Origin: Spirogloea muscicola
Lineage: Eukaryota; Streptophyta; Zygnematophyceae; Spirogloeales; Spirogloeaceae
Length of the DNA: 25,815 nucleotides
Direction of reading: 5' to 3'
Assembly (NCBI GenBank): GCA_009602725.1
Contig: WELB01000172.1
Coordinates: 192,864-218,678 of the forward strand
A program made the translations under genes and the position numbers. Below the pieces are notes generated by a model that was given only the letters and a program-made list of their open reading frames with translations, searched no databases and was not told the DNA's origin. Of this stretch, positions 10,783-19,591 are shown piece by piece (position 1 is the stretch's first letter; every line of letters starts with the position of its first letter).

Positions 10783-10895
10783 AGGGGAGAAGGGAGAAGC
10801 GAGGGAGGGGTGGGGGCGAACGGTGAGGGGGATAAGGGAGAGGCAGAAAGGGGGAGAGAAGGGGGAGAGGGAGAAGTAGGAGACGACGGGTGTGG
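10783..10895. repeat. Purine-rich GA tract
   Basis: About 110 bp of GGGAGA/GGAGGG-type purine sequence on the plus strand (CT on the minus strand). It lies upstream of gene A in the position of a promoter pyrimidine tract and could also form a triplex. No gene is seen in it. Confidence 0.7.
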
Positions 10896-10928
10896 AGGCG
10901 AGCCCCAAAGGTCGGACGANCAAATTAC
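10896..10928. other. Ambiguous base and edge of the repeat region
   Basis: The only N of the window is at 10920, eight bases before the first copy of the retroelement C-terminal module begins. A single N next to a repeat border may mark an assembly join or an unresolved polymorphism. Confidence 0.6.
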
Positions 10929-11111
10929 TCAGTAACCCCTGCTAAGCAGCCGCAAATCAGAGAGGCTAGGGTCCTGGAAGTGGGTCCCCTGGACAGAGCC
11001 AGAGGCAGCAGCGAGGGCTCTCCCGGCACGAAGGTGCAGCGCACGGGCCATGGACCTCTGCAGCGAGACGGCCAAGCGCATGCGATACACTTGCGCCAGC
11101 GACCCTGGGGG
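10929..11111 (-). mobile_element. Retroelement C-terminal module, truncated copy
   Basis: The minus strand encodes the family's last residues, including ALAAASG-type sequence, DLRLLSRGY and a stop at 10931-10929. It is nearly identical in DNA to the modules at 18.06 kb, 18.56 kb and 23.06 kb. Nothing else of the element is attached upstream, so this is a 5'-truncated fragment. Confidence 0.8.
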
Positions 11112-11214
11112 GGGCCGCCTCCCTCCACCCCTCTCCCCGCCGGCGGGTCACGGACTGATCAGCTGACTCACTCAGCAGAGTGCAGCCCGCTGACCACTCA
11201 GCGATCAGAGGACG

Positions 11215-11321
11215 GTAGGACGCCCCAGGGCCCTATTCTTGAACGGTGTATCTCCGTGCGTATTCGCGGTCGCGGGCAAGCACTTTCTTCGAAAGTGCTC
11301 GTGGTGTAGGACGCCCCAGGG
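11215..11321. mobile_element. 75-bp insertion flanked by 16-bp direct repeats
   Basis: GTAGGACGCCCCAGGG occurs at 11215-11230 and again, identically, at 11306-11321. The 75 bp between starts CCCTATTCTTGAA and ends with an inverted repeat (AGCACTTTC...GAAAGTGCT, 11279-11299). Both ends resemble parts of the retroelement tail (CCCTATTCTCAA and GAGCACTTTCTT). The direct repeats look like a target-site duplication. Confidence 0.55.
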
Positions 11322-11329
11322 GTGCGGGG

Positions 11330-11400
11330 TTGGAAGAATCTAATACACGATCTTTCCTGGAAGAAGGGCTGGCCAAGCCAGCCCAAAAAGAATGTAAATC
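11330..11400 (-). repeat. Retroelement 3' tail with hairpin (diverged)
   Basis: The minus strand carries the tail hairpin GGGCTGGCTTGGCCAGCCC at 11384-11366, preceded by the usual ATTCTTTTT. The terminal GAGCACTTTC box lies further away, next to the 75-bp insertion. Confidence 0.7.
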
Positions 11401-11455
11401 CATTGCATGGCACAGAATGTCGATGCCAGCCGACGCAGTCGTGCGGGTAGCTTAG

Positions 11456-11512
11456 GAGAAGAAAGTGCTCGCCCATTGAGAATAGGGCTGGAAAAGCCAG
11501 CCCAAAAAAGGC
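11456..11512 (-). repeat. Retroelement 3' tail with hairpin
   Basis: A near-consensus tail in reverse orientation: AAGAAAGTGCTCGCCCATTG (11459-11478), then the hairpin at 11485-11503 and the A-run AAAAAAG. No C-terminal module is attached, so it is a solo tail. Confidence 0.8.
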
Positions 11513-12667
11513 ATTGTAGCGTCCCGCATCTCATCGTAGCTTTGCTACAGAATGCGGCTATTGTTGAGGTCTGCAGCGCTCCCAGCACTCGCGACAAACC
11601 AGCGTGCTTGGCATGCATTACGCCAGGCTAATGGTTTCGTGGCGGAGGTCTGGCACCTCAGCTTAGCTTGTCAGATATCTATATGCTCACTCGAGGATAT
11701 CTAGTATCCCCCTTAGCCAGCTCATTGCCCCGTTACCAGGACTTGTGTAAGGCTCGGATTGGCCTTCCTTTCCCTTTCATGCGCACGGCGCGCCTTCTCT
11801 CACCGCGCGACTCTTCTCTCCTCCATCATCCTGCCCACCATCGGCGCCACCTTCAGCGCCACCACCATCACTGCCGCTGCGCCAGCCGCCTCTGCCATCA
11901 CCCCAAGCGCCTCTACCATCACCGCCCAGACCTTCCTTACTGCCACCGCTCTTGCCGACCCCGACGCGCCGCCGCTCCCACCTTCGCCACAATCGCTACT
12001 TGCACTGCCATCGCCCCTATTGACCCGTCCGCGATGCCCCTGCGCCGCCAGTGGAGCTGGAGTCCAAACGACCTGAATGCTCGCTCGCCAAAGCGCTACC
12101 ACACCGAGCCCTGGTCCACGATTCCGGCGGTCGCACTTGCCGATTGTGCAGCCGTCTCCACTCTTTGCAGCCGTTCCCTTCACCTCCTCCGCCGCCTCGC
12201 CACCAGCACCGCCGATCGCCCCTCTACCGTCCCCACTGCCTACTCCACCTGCGCCATTTCTCTGCCACCCTTCTTATCCATCGCCCCAACTGCCACCACC
12301 ATCAGTGCTGCTGCGTGACCTGCGTCCGCTACTGCTCCCACCACCCCTACCTTCATATGGCAGCATTGCCATCATTGCTGCCCTCCCCCATATTATCCCC
12401 ACTGCCCAGTCCACCATTGCCACTGCCTCCCCTCCATCATCGCTCCCTTAGCTCCCTTACCATTATCCGTGCTTCCCAACCTTCTCCACCAGCATCGCCT
12501 CCCTCATCGTCGACCCTGCCGTCCTCCCGGTCGACAATTGTGCCTCCGCCTCCACTGTCGCCGCTGCCGCCTTCTCAGTCACCGTCACCGCCAACTCCGC
12601 CTTCGCCGGGACTGCCGTAGTCTTCACCTCCCTCGTCTCCACCTCCACCCACTGAGAGTCTGCAATG

Positions 12668-12730
12668 TGTAAGCATTGCCAGCGGCCCTGTAAAGGGAAG
12701 CGTGGATTTACCCAGCACAAGCGCGCCTGT
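12668..12730 (+). pseudogene. Zinc finger of copy 2
   Basis: Codons give C-X2-C-X12-H-X3-C (CKHC...HKRAC), exactly the spacing of the first finger in copy 1. In RLE-type non-LTR elements such fingers bind the DNA target. All four metal ligands are intact even though the rest of the copy is decayed. Confidence 0.75.
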
Positions 12731-13144
12731 GCGTGATTCGTCAACCATGCTGAGCACGCGCAGAATGCAGCTGCAGTGGGTGGCAGCTGAGTTGGCCCAC
12801 GACGGCACGCCCCATCAGGGCCTACGCCGCCCAGTCCTCACCATTGGCAGTGGGCTGTGGACCTAGACCTGGGCGCGGTCCACAGACAGGAGGCCCTTCT
12901 GCCCCGTTGCCATGCTTCCCGTTGGGCGTGCCCTCACCTGCATCGAGCCCTCCCCCCCAAGATGCAGCACATCGTGGCTGACCACCCCGACGTGGCAGCA
13001 TGGGAAGTCTTCATCCAGTTCCTACACTTAGTGCTTGGGTGCATACCCCGCGTGGGCCACAGTCAATTCCTCAGCCCCTCTTGAAAGGCATCTTCCAGTT
13101 CGAATGGGAAGTGGGAGGAGCTTCTGGCACAGCATGATGCCTCA

Positions 13145-14130
13145 GTGGCTGCGGCGGCAGCTAGTTGCCGTGCCTCGCAGGCAGCGGCGCCGACACCAGA
13201 CAGGGCAGCAAGCGTCCGCCGCGTTCTCCGCTTCAGACACGCAGGCACGCTATCGAGGGCCGTTCTGGCGCTGGAAGATTTGGTGCTGGTGCCGGTCAGT
13301 GGAATGGAGAATGTAGGCATGCCTTCGGGACCTCCACCCCCCACCCACCTCCCCTGCTCTTGTAGTTGGCCTCATTTGTGCTGCAGAAGGAGGTGGTCCT
13401 GGATGCTGCAGCCCTTGCAAGGCCCTGAAGCGCAGCTGCAGGTGACCCTCCCACATACTTTGAGAGCAACTGCAGGAGCTTCTGGAGGGGGACAAGGAGG
13501 ACATCCGGGCGATGCAGCAGGTGCGCCAGCACCTCTCACTGGACCACTTTCCCGCCAGAAATAACGACATGCTCTACGCAGCACCTTGCTTGCCCTCAGT
13601 AGGCGAAAGAGGGGATTCCAGACAAAAGCCACTGGAGAGATGCTCTACAGCCTGGTGGCACAGTTCCTGTGGCAGCAGCAAACTGGGCAGGCCCAGACTC
13701 TTTCCTGGAGGGCGAGAAGCGGCAATGTGGAGACCCTTTGATCTAGCACTGGCACGCGTTGAAGGGACCTGCTGGCAGACTTCTTCTACTCATTGGCCCA
13801 CGACAGTGCGCTTACGACGGCTGCTGCAGACGATACCACGCTTGTGGACCAGCAAGAGCATGTCATTGCCGCCTTCGCCACCCTCCAATGGCAGCCAGGG
13901 CAACAACAGCCTGGCCATCTACGCAGGGAATGGCATTGCTTGGTCGATGCAATGCCTGCCAACCCTCCTGCCACTGCCCGCCAGATGCCAGACACCTACA
14001 GGTGGCCTCACCCTCCTTGTGATCTACTTTGGCACTCCAGCTTTCTTGTAGGAGCAACTGCAGGCACGGCTGCTGGAGCACCTCCAGTCGGCGGACTACC
14101 TTCTGGAGCTGCAGAATATGCAGCTGGCGC
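13145..14130 (+). pseudogene. Reverse transcriptase region of copy 2 (broken)
   Basis: The frame from 13145 reads AAAAASCRAS... then RAASVRRVLRFRHAGTLSRA, matching RAASVRRALGYGHAGELSRA of copy 1. Further on, DPLADFFYSLAHDSALTT followed by AADDTTLVDQQEHVIAAFAT corresponds to copy 1 motifs B and C, with the stretch between them deleted. EQLQARLLEHLQSADYLLEL then matches EGQLRARLAEHLQ of copy 1. Several frame changes separate the blocks, so no active enzyme can be made. Confidence 0.7.
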
Positions 14131-15470
14131 TGGCACTGCATTCCAGGTGCCTTGCACAGCGCCCGCAGTACGTGGTCCGGGCCCTACCCCCCTCCCAGCC
14201 GCGCAGGCTGCGCATGCAACATTCAATGCAGGCATCCTGGCGAGCGCGGCGGCCCTCGTCCCTTGGCTCGCCGGTGCCCAACAGGCCTCCCTAAGAGTGG
14301 GCAGTGGCGGTCTGGGTTGCCGCCGGCTTGCTTGCGCCTGCAGGGTGGTGTACCTGGGCTACTGGACGCAGGTCGCCGCCCTTTTGCTCCAGCAAATCAT
14401 TTGGCTTGGTTGTTGCATGCGCTGCGGACGTGGAGACCAGTTCGCTGCTCTTCCAGGCAGCTCTCCGCTTGGCCTGCAATGTGCCGCTTGCGAACTACCT
14501 CGTTCTGGCGCAGCGGCCAATGCACCATAAGCGCACCTCATGCATACAGCCAACCTCCGAGCCCAAGCTTACTTCATGGAGAAGGTGGAGAAGGCCTCCT
14601 TCAACACGGCTGTAAAGCCCCTGCCTCCCCATCTACGCGGCCCTCAGCATGCTGGACGACATCTTCCGGACAGCCATTGTCGCCTCCATCCACCCTGCCT
14701 CAGTGGTGTGGTGCAGCGCGAGTACGGAGATCGCAGCACAGAGGCGGCGGCTTTGACGGTGCACATGCTGCGGTGCACATGAGGAGGGGAGCGGACCGGC
14801 ACGCACGACCTCCTCTGGAACACCATGTATGGTGTTTTCCTGGAGGCGGGCTACACCGTCACCATCGGTATCTCCACCGTCATGCCCATCAAATTTGGGG
14901 CAGATTGCCTTCTCCACACGCGCTGGAACAGGGCCCAAGTACATAGCAGTCACCACCAATTGCTTTGACTCCAAGAATTCCTACAATCGGTGGAGGAGGC
15001 GGGCTATGCAGTCCGCCAAGCAGCAGATGCCAAGGAGCGAAGTATGCAGATCGCCTTGCTAGCCACCACTTTGGCTGCTTGCAGTTGCGTCCACGGGGCG
15101 CTTTGGACTTGCTGATTTAAGCACTCCAGCAGCTTGCGCAGCGTGCTTTGTAATTGCCGTAAAGGGCGGCATAGCGAGCAGCCCGGCTCCAATGCTATTG
15201 GGTCACTTGCTCGAGTACAGAAGGGGCCTTGCAATCTGCAGTGGATTTTGGCGTTTGCCATGCACTTGCGCACGTTGCGCGCCTTGGCTGCTGCGTCCTG
15301 GTTTCGCAACAGAAGTTTGCCCTCTACTTAAGCTGATCTGCTGTTCTTAACTGTAGGTTACTGAGCGTCCATTTGCAGAAGTCACGGAATGTAGATTTAT
15401 CTTATTGAGCCTACTGGCCCTTTCAAGTCTTATTTGACCTTTGGGTCTTGCTTCTTACAGCCATCGCCTT

Positions 15471-15899
15471 ACTCCAGAAGAGCTGTTTGTATCCGCGCCA
15501 TAACGAGTAGCCGTCCCACCCCAAAATACTATTCCATAATAACGAATGAATGGCGCGTGTTGCGCTTATATTGAAAAATGGGGGCCAAAACAGGCCATAT
15601 GTTGATCAGGCAAAAGCTGTTGCAGAGAGTGGGGCTACACAATCAAAAGCACTTGCATATGGCACTTGCACTTGCACCAGCTGAAATTTGCAATGCTACG
15701 GCTATAGCGGTGCATATACTCACGCGGGGCAGTCCCTAGCAGACGGACTCGAACCTGCCGGCCACACACTTGCCTGCTACCAGGAAGCCCGGTCTCCTAA
15801 AAGAGAGAGCGTCCGTTCTATGGTCACTTGAAGGGAGCAAGCTCAAGTTGGCGGTGCGGGCCAACTCATCAATAACTCATATGAACAATGAGGTCTTCA
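15471..15899. other. Stretch without recognisable gene
   Basis: Moderate-GC sequence between the diverged tail of copy 2 and gene B. A GGTTCGAGTCC motif on the minus strand (15755-15745) looks like a tRNA box B, but no cloverleaf can be folded around it. TTGCAC-type short repeats occur at 15650-15680. Nothing else is supported. Confidence 0.5.
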
Positions 15900-16960
15900 A
15901 AATGTTGTCGGAAAGCGACTCCTTTGTTTACCGACAGCTAGCTGGGCCGTGTGCTCCAGCAACAGCCAACACCACGACGTGCTCTCCTTGTGGCATGCCG
16001 TCACTGGGCATTCCAAGTGGGTTCTCGGGGGCCTCACCTAGAGCCAGCCAGTCCTCGCGCATGTTGTCAAGCTCATCAATGACGCCTTCTGCAACAGCAC
16101 AAGTGCAAGCAGCAGTTGCGTGCAGCCGAACACTATCAGTCAGTTGTGGGTAACTTCTCTCCCTTGCTTCATTTGCACTTTCGTGTTGCTCATGGTAACA
16201 GGCTGCATAAGGAGGAGCACGGCTTGGGGGATGTTTGCTGGTCTGGAAATCAATCAGCTGGAATGATGCCTTCTAGCAGTGAGCTGGAAGAGTAGGCCCG
16301 CAAGCCATACCAGATTCGGGCAGCGGCTGCTGGAGTTGCTGCCGGGACACCATGCCGGCTTCTGCTGGGCGCCCAATTGCAGCCATACGTGTGCTGGTCG
16401 GGGGGCCTGCAGGCGCTTGCAGAGGGACAATCAGGCTGGCGGCTCTGGCGGCAGTGGCAGTTAGAGCAGATGCAGCAAGAGTGGGCTGTGGGCACCAAGG
16501 ACTGACGTTTTGACATGCACCGGCGTCCATTGGTGCTGGCAGCAGCCGCAGTTGCGGCTGCAGCCAGCACCAACGGCTGGGAAATGGATGCGGGGGCTGC
16601 TGACTCGCAGCGGCGGGCATTGGTGCTGGCAGCAGCCGCATTCGTGACTGCGACGGCAATTGCGGCAGCCAGCGCCACTTGCCGGGACCGGACGCGGTAT
16701 CCATGAAGTGCAGCCGCGGTCGGTGGCGCTGGCGGCAGCCGCGGCGACGAAGGCAGCGGCACTGGCGGCACCCGCAACGGCGGCGGCAGCGCCGAAGGCG
16801 GCGGCAGGCAGCCAGCACCGACGGCCGGGCACCGGGTGCGCAGATCCCGACTTGCAGATCCCGACCGTCAGTGCCAGTGGCAGTCTCAGTGGCGGATGCA
16901 GCGGCAAGTGTGGCGGCGGCGGCGGTGCCCACCACCGGCGGCTGGTGTGGGCGCAAGCAG
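15900..16960 (-). CDS. Unidentified Ala-rich gene B (paralogue of gene A)
   Basis: Family not recognised. Exon 2 on the minus strand starts after CTGTTGCAG at about 16103 and reads GVIDELDNMREDWLALGEAP, then ENPLGMPSDGMPQGEHVVV, and stops near 15941. Exon 1 is the open frame 16956-16273: very Ala/Arg/Gln-rich, then SALTATAARAAS and GRPAEAGMVSRQQLQQPLPE, ending at a donor near 16308 (GTATGG). Its last 60 residues align in frame with gene A. The upstream half consists of GC-rich repeats (period about 90-95 bp) that are absent from gene A, so the N-terminus is unreliable. An alternative exon 2 donor (CTAG|GTGAGG at about 16039) would end the similarity early. Confidence 0.4.
16525..16760. repeat. 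Degenerate GC minisatellite, about 90-95 bp period
   Basis: TTGGTGCTGGCAGCAGCCGC occurs at 16530-16549 and again at 16620-16639, with a looser third unit near 16720 (GTGGCGCTGGCGGCAGCCGC). The unit encodes Ala runs in more than one frame. Confidence 0.65.
16530..16573. repeat. 44-bp near-perfect palindrome
   Basis: The arms 16530-16550 and 16553-16573 are 21 bp each, with one mismatched pair and a 2-bp spacer (GT). It lies inside the first minisatellite unit and could extrude as a cruciform. Confidence 0.85.
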
Positions 16961-17060
16961 CTCGGCGGCGGCTGCGGCGGCGGCGGAATCCGCGGCGGCG
17001 GCGGCGGCGGCAGTGGCGGTGACGGCGGAGGCGCTGGCAGCTCACGCCGTGCGGGCTGCA
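16900..17060. repeat. GGC/GCG trinucleotide-rich stretch
   Basis: Runs such as GGCGGCGGCGG and GCGGCGGCGGCGGCGG on the plus strand give poly-Gly, poly-Ala or poly-Arg readings in different frames. This explains the long spurious reading frames here. Confidence 0.7.
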
Positions 17061-17420
17061 GGTGGGGAGTGGAAGCGGCGGTCTGTTTCGTGCTCTTAAC
17101 GTCGAGTCGTGGAGCTCTTCAAGTCGACTTCATTGGCAAAACCGGGGCAGCTAATGCTTCGAGCCTCGCTCCTCCTCTCCCCCCCGGCTCCTCTCCCTCT
17201 CTCCCCCGGGCGCGCTCGCTCGGCTTGCACCCCTCTCCCTTCTGGCGGGCGGTGGCAATGACGGCGGTTCCCCGTCGTGGGCTCAGGGGGACTTGGTCGA
17301 AAGCAGAGCTACGAGGCGGTCAACGGCTGGCGCGGGGGATGGGGCAGTATCGCGAAAGCTTCAGTCTGCGGATCGCGGCGCCATTGGCCCGCGCGCGCCC
17401 CCCCCCCCTCCATTTGCAGG
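17061..17420. other. Stretch without recognisable gene
   Basis: GC-rich sequence with CT-rich runs (17165-17210) and a C-run at 17399-17408. Reading frames are open only because of composition, and I see no family similarity. Confidence 0.5.
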
Positions 17421-17652
17421 CCTTCTCTCCGCCGATGCGGGGAGAGAGAAGGCGCGCGGGGCGCATGAATTGAAAGGGAGGCCAATTCAAGCCAATACAT
17501 TGTTCAGGCAGAGTCGAGTGCAGACTAAACAATGCTACATAACACGGAGACCTAAATCAAGGTACCTAAGATGACATTAGTACCCACTCCCCGCCGATGC
17601 GGGGAGAGGAAAGGATTGGCGCACGGGGGGGAGGACCCCCGTGTGCGCCAAT
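17421..17652. repeat. Cluster of three hairpins
   Basis: CCTTCTCTCCGC-CGAT-GCGGGGAGAGAGAAGG (17421-17452, with a bulge), CTCCCCGC-CGAT-GCGGGGAG (17587-17606, perfect 8-bp stem) and ATTGGCGCAC...GTGCGCCAAT (17615-17652, about 15-bp imperfect stem). The first two share the core CCGCCGATGCGGGGAGAG. Confidence 0.75.
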
Positions 17653-17878
17653 GACTCTGAGCTGCACTGTCACGGGCGCCCTCTCTCCCCCACTAGTCGC
17701 CGCGATGTGAGCGGGCCTGTTTGACGACGAGCTCGGCAGGGGAACCTAGGCGCGGCGAGGCCCCGCAGAGGCGACACCCCCCCAACCGCGTCCCGAGTCC
17801 GTCCTCCGTGGTGCAAGGCGGGCTGGAGGGCACACCCACAGGTCAAGCTGGCGCGGGCCCGGCAGAGGACTGGGGGCC
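17653..17878. other. GC-rich stretch upstream of the tandem repeat
   Basis: No coding similarity or repeat was recognised here. It lies between the hairpin cluster and the first 502-bp repeat unit. Confidence 0.4.
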
Positions 17879-18380
17879 TCTCCTTGACCACCTCGCCGGG
17901 CGGGGGGGGCCACCAATGCGCGGGCGTGGGTCCCACTCCAGACGGCTCACGGCCTTGTGCCACGTGGCAATGACAGAGTTGCCATGGGGCACTCGGCATC
18001 GTGTCACGTGGCACTGAGGCAGAGTCCCCAACGCCGGGCGGGGCTCTCGGCGGGAAGCCCCTCTGTGGGCGCAAGTGTATCGAATGCGCCTGGCCGTCTC
18101 GCTGCAGAGGTCCATGGCCCGGGGCGCTGCACCTTCGTGCCGGCAGAGCCCTCGCTGCTGCCTCTGGCTCTGTCCAGGGGACCCACTTCCAGGACCCTAG
18201 CCTCTCTGATTTGCGGCTGCTTAGCAGGGGTTACTGAGTAATTTGTAGCTGCTTTCTTTCTTTGTGTGCTTTGGTTTCTTAGCGCTTCCTCTGGCTTCCT
18301 CTGGCCCCCTTCTCGTTCTTTGTTCATTCTTTTTTGGGCTGGCTTGTCCAGCCCCTATCCTCAATGGGCGAGCCCTTTCT
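17879..18380 (+). mobile_element. Tandem unit 1: unknown head + C-terminal module + 3' tail
   Basis: The head (17879-18063) has no similarity to copy 1. It holds an inverted repeat of GTGCCACGTG (17957-17966 and 18005-18014). From about 18064 the sequence is the family C-terminal module: RMRLAVSLQRS-type reading, RAGRALAAASG, then SDLRLLSRGY with TGA at 18235-18237. The tail (18240-18380) has the hairpin at 18336-18354 and ends GAGCCCTTTC. The unit looks like a chimeric or non-autonomous derivative that borrowed the family's 3' end. Confidence 0.7.
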
Positions 18381-18866
18381 TCTCCTTGACCACCTCGCCG
18401 GGCGGGGGGGGCCACCAATGCGCGGGCGTGGGTCCCACTCCAGACGGCTCACGGCCTTTTGCCACGTGGCAATGACAGAGTGCCATGGGGCACTCGGCAT
18501 CGTGTCACGTGGCACTGAGGCAGAGTCCCCAACGCCGGGCGGGGCTCTCGGCGGGAAGCCCCTCTGTGGGCGCAAGTGTATCGAATGCGCCTGGCCGTCT
18601 CGCTGCAGAGGTCCATGGCCCGGGCGCTGCACCTTCGTGCCGGCAGAGCCCTCGCTGCTGCCTCTGGCTCTGGCCAGGGGACCCACTTCCAGGAGCCCAG
18701 CATCTCTGATTTGCGGCTGCTTAGCAGGGGTTACTGAGTGTCTCGTAGCAGCTTTGTTTCTCTTACTTAGCGCTTCCCCTGGCCCCCTTCTCGTACTCTG
18801 TTCATTCTTTTTCGGGCTGGTTGTTCCAGCCCCTTATTCTCAATGGGCGAGCACTTTCTTCTGTGG
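18381..18866 (+). mobile_element. Tandem unit 2: direct repeat of unit 1
   Basis: It repeats 17879-18239 at about 97% identity by eye, offset 500-502 bp, and starts exactly where the tail of unit 1 ends. Differences include GTTGCC to GTGCC, one fewer G at about 18620, and SISDL in place of SLSDL. The stop TGA is at 18735-18737. The tail hairpin is GGGCTGGTTGTTCCAGCCC (18814-18832), ending GAGCACTTTCTT. Confidence 0.8.
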
Positions 18867-18960
18867 GGCCCCCCTTCTCGTCCTTTGTTGATTCTTTTTT
18901 GGGCTGGCTTTTCCAGCCCCTATTCTCAATGGGCGAGCACTTTCCTCTGTGGGGCCCCCC
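18867..18960 (+). repeat. Third tail, tandem duplication of the tail alone
   Basis: After CTGTGGGGCCCCCC the tail starts again (TTCTCGTCCTTTGTTGATTC). It has the hairpin at 18901-18919 and ends GAGCACTTTCCT followed by CTGTGGGGCCCC once more. The CTGTGGGGCCCC spacer repeats with it, so this is a roughly 88-bp tandem copy. Confidence 0.75.
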
Positions 18961-19029
18961 CCAGGGCCGGCAAAGCCGGATATCAAATAGCTCTCGTCCT
19001 ATGCTCATTCATCTGTTCATTGGCTTGAC

Positions 19030-19215
19030 CTGCTTCACCGCCTTGCGCAGCGAGCAGCGGCCCGCCGCCACGGGCAGCAGGGCGAGCAGTCTGGCTACAA
19101 TGTCGCCGGGTCCCTCGCTCGAAGTCTTCCGGATGCGCTTGGCCATCTCTTTGCAGCGGTCCCTTGCCTTCGCGGTTCACTTGCGTGCAGGCCGGGCTTT
19201 GGTGGTATCTGGTCT
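19030..19215 (+). mobile_element. Diverged C-terminal module
   Basis: The plus strand reads SLEVFRMRLAISLQRSLAFA then VHLRAGRAL, clearly matching SLVQVYRMRLAVSLQRSMAR of copy 1 but with many changes. It lacks the ending and the tail. It sits directly before the 5' region of copy 1, so it may be the remnant into which copy 1 inserted. Confidence 0.65.
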
Positions 19216-19591
19216 TTCCGCAATTTTGCTGATCAGGTCGCGGGCGCCGCCGCCGCCGCCGCCACCCCTCTTAAACCCCGGGCCACCGTTGCCGGCGGCG
19301 CCCGCCATGGGGATCGCGGCGGCGTGCAGGCCCCCTCCCGGCCCTGCCCCTGCGCCGGCTCCCGCTGCCACCGTCGCTCCCGTCGCCGCCGCGTTGCCCG
19401 CCGTCGCCCCACCCGCACGGTCTCGGCGCCGCCTTCGGAGCCGGAGTCCCGAACTTCCCCCGGCCAAGTTCGCGTAGGCGCAGCGGTTTCTCGCCCTCGC
19501 CGCCTTCCATGCCGCCACCACGCCATCTCCGCCACAGCCCCGCCTTCTTCCGCCGTCGCCACCCTCGCCTGCGAAGCCCCCGAGCGCGCCG

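Larger units (their letters stand above)
11760..15470 (+). mobile_element. Decayed non-LTR retrotransposon, copy 2
   Basis: An old copy of the same family as copy 1. Segments read in order on the plus strand: a Pro/Ser-rich, CT-rich N-terminal region (about 11760-12620), a zinc finger (12668-12730), a region matching copy 1 before its reverse transcriptase (12960-13300), RT remnants with ADDTTLV at about 13826, post-RT blocks (14050-14130 and 14290-14620), an RLE-proximal block (about 14800-14900) and the C-terminal module (about 15200-15340). GGTTACTGAG at 15356-15365 marks the expected stop. A diverged tail hairpin follows at 15441-15462. Every long stretch is broken by stops and frameshifts. 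The 5' limit is uncertain. Confidence 0.75.

Noticed and set aside
12051-12620. 189-residue Pro/Ser/His-rich open frame
   Set aside because: The composition follows from the CT-rich DNA. It is best explained as the decayed Pro-rich linker of copy 2.
14029-14946. 305-residue plus-strand open frame
   Set aside because: It is a shadow frame. The homology to copy 1 is in other frames that change along the stretch.
15720-15840. Possible tRNA or tRNA-derived SINE on the minus strand
   Set aside because: GGTTCGAGTCC is a perfect box B, but the T-stem does not pair well, no acceptor stem closes and box A is poor. One 11-mer is not enough.
16679-17473. 264-residue Arg/Gly-rich open frame
   Set aside because: It arises from GGC/GCG repeats and shows no family similarity.
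17879-18867. CRISPR-like array from the repeated units
   Set aside because: The repeats are about 500 bp and about 88 bp, and contain coding and tail sequences. There are no short repeats with unique spacers, and the setting is eukaryotic.
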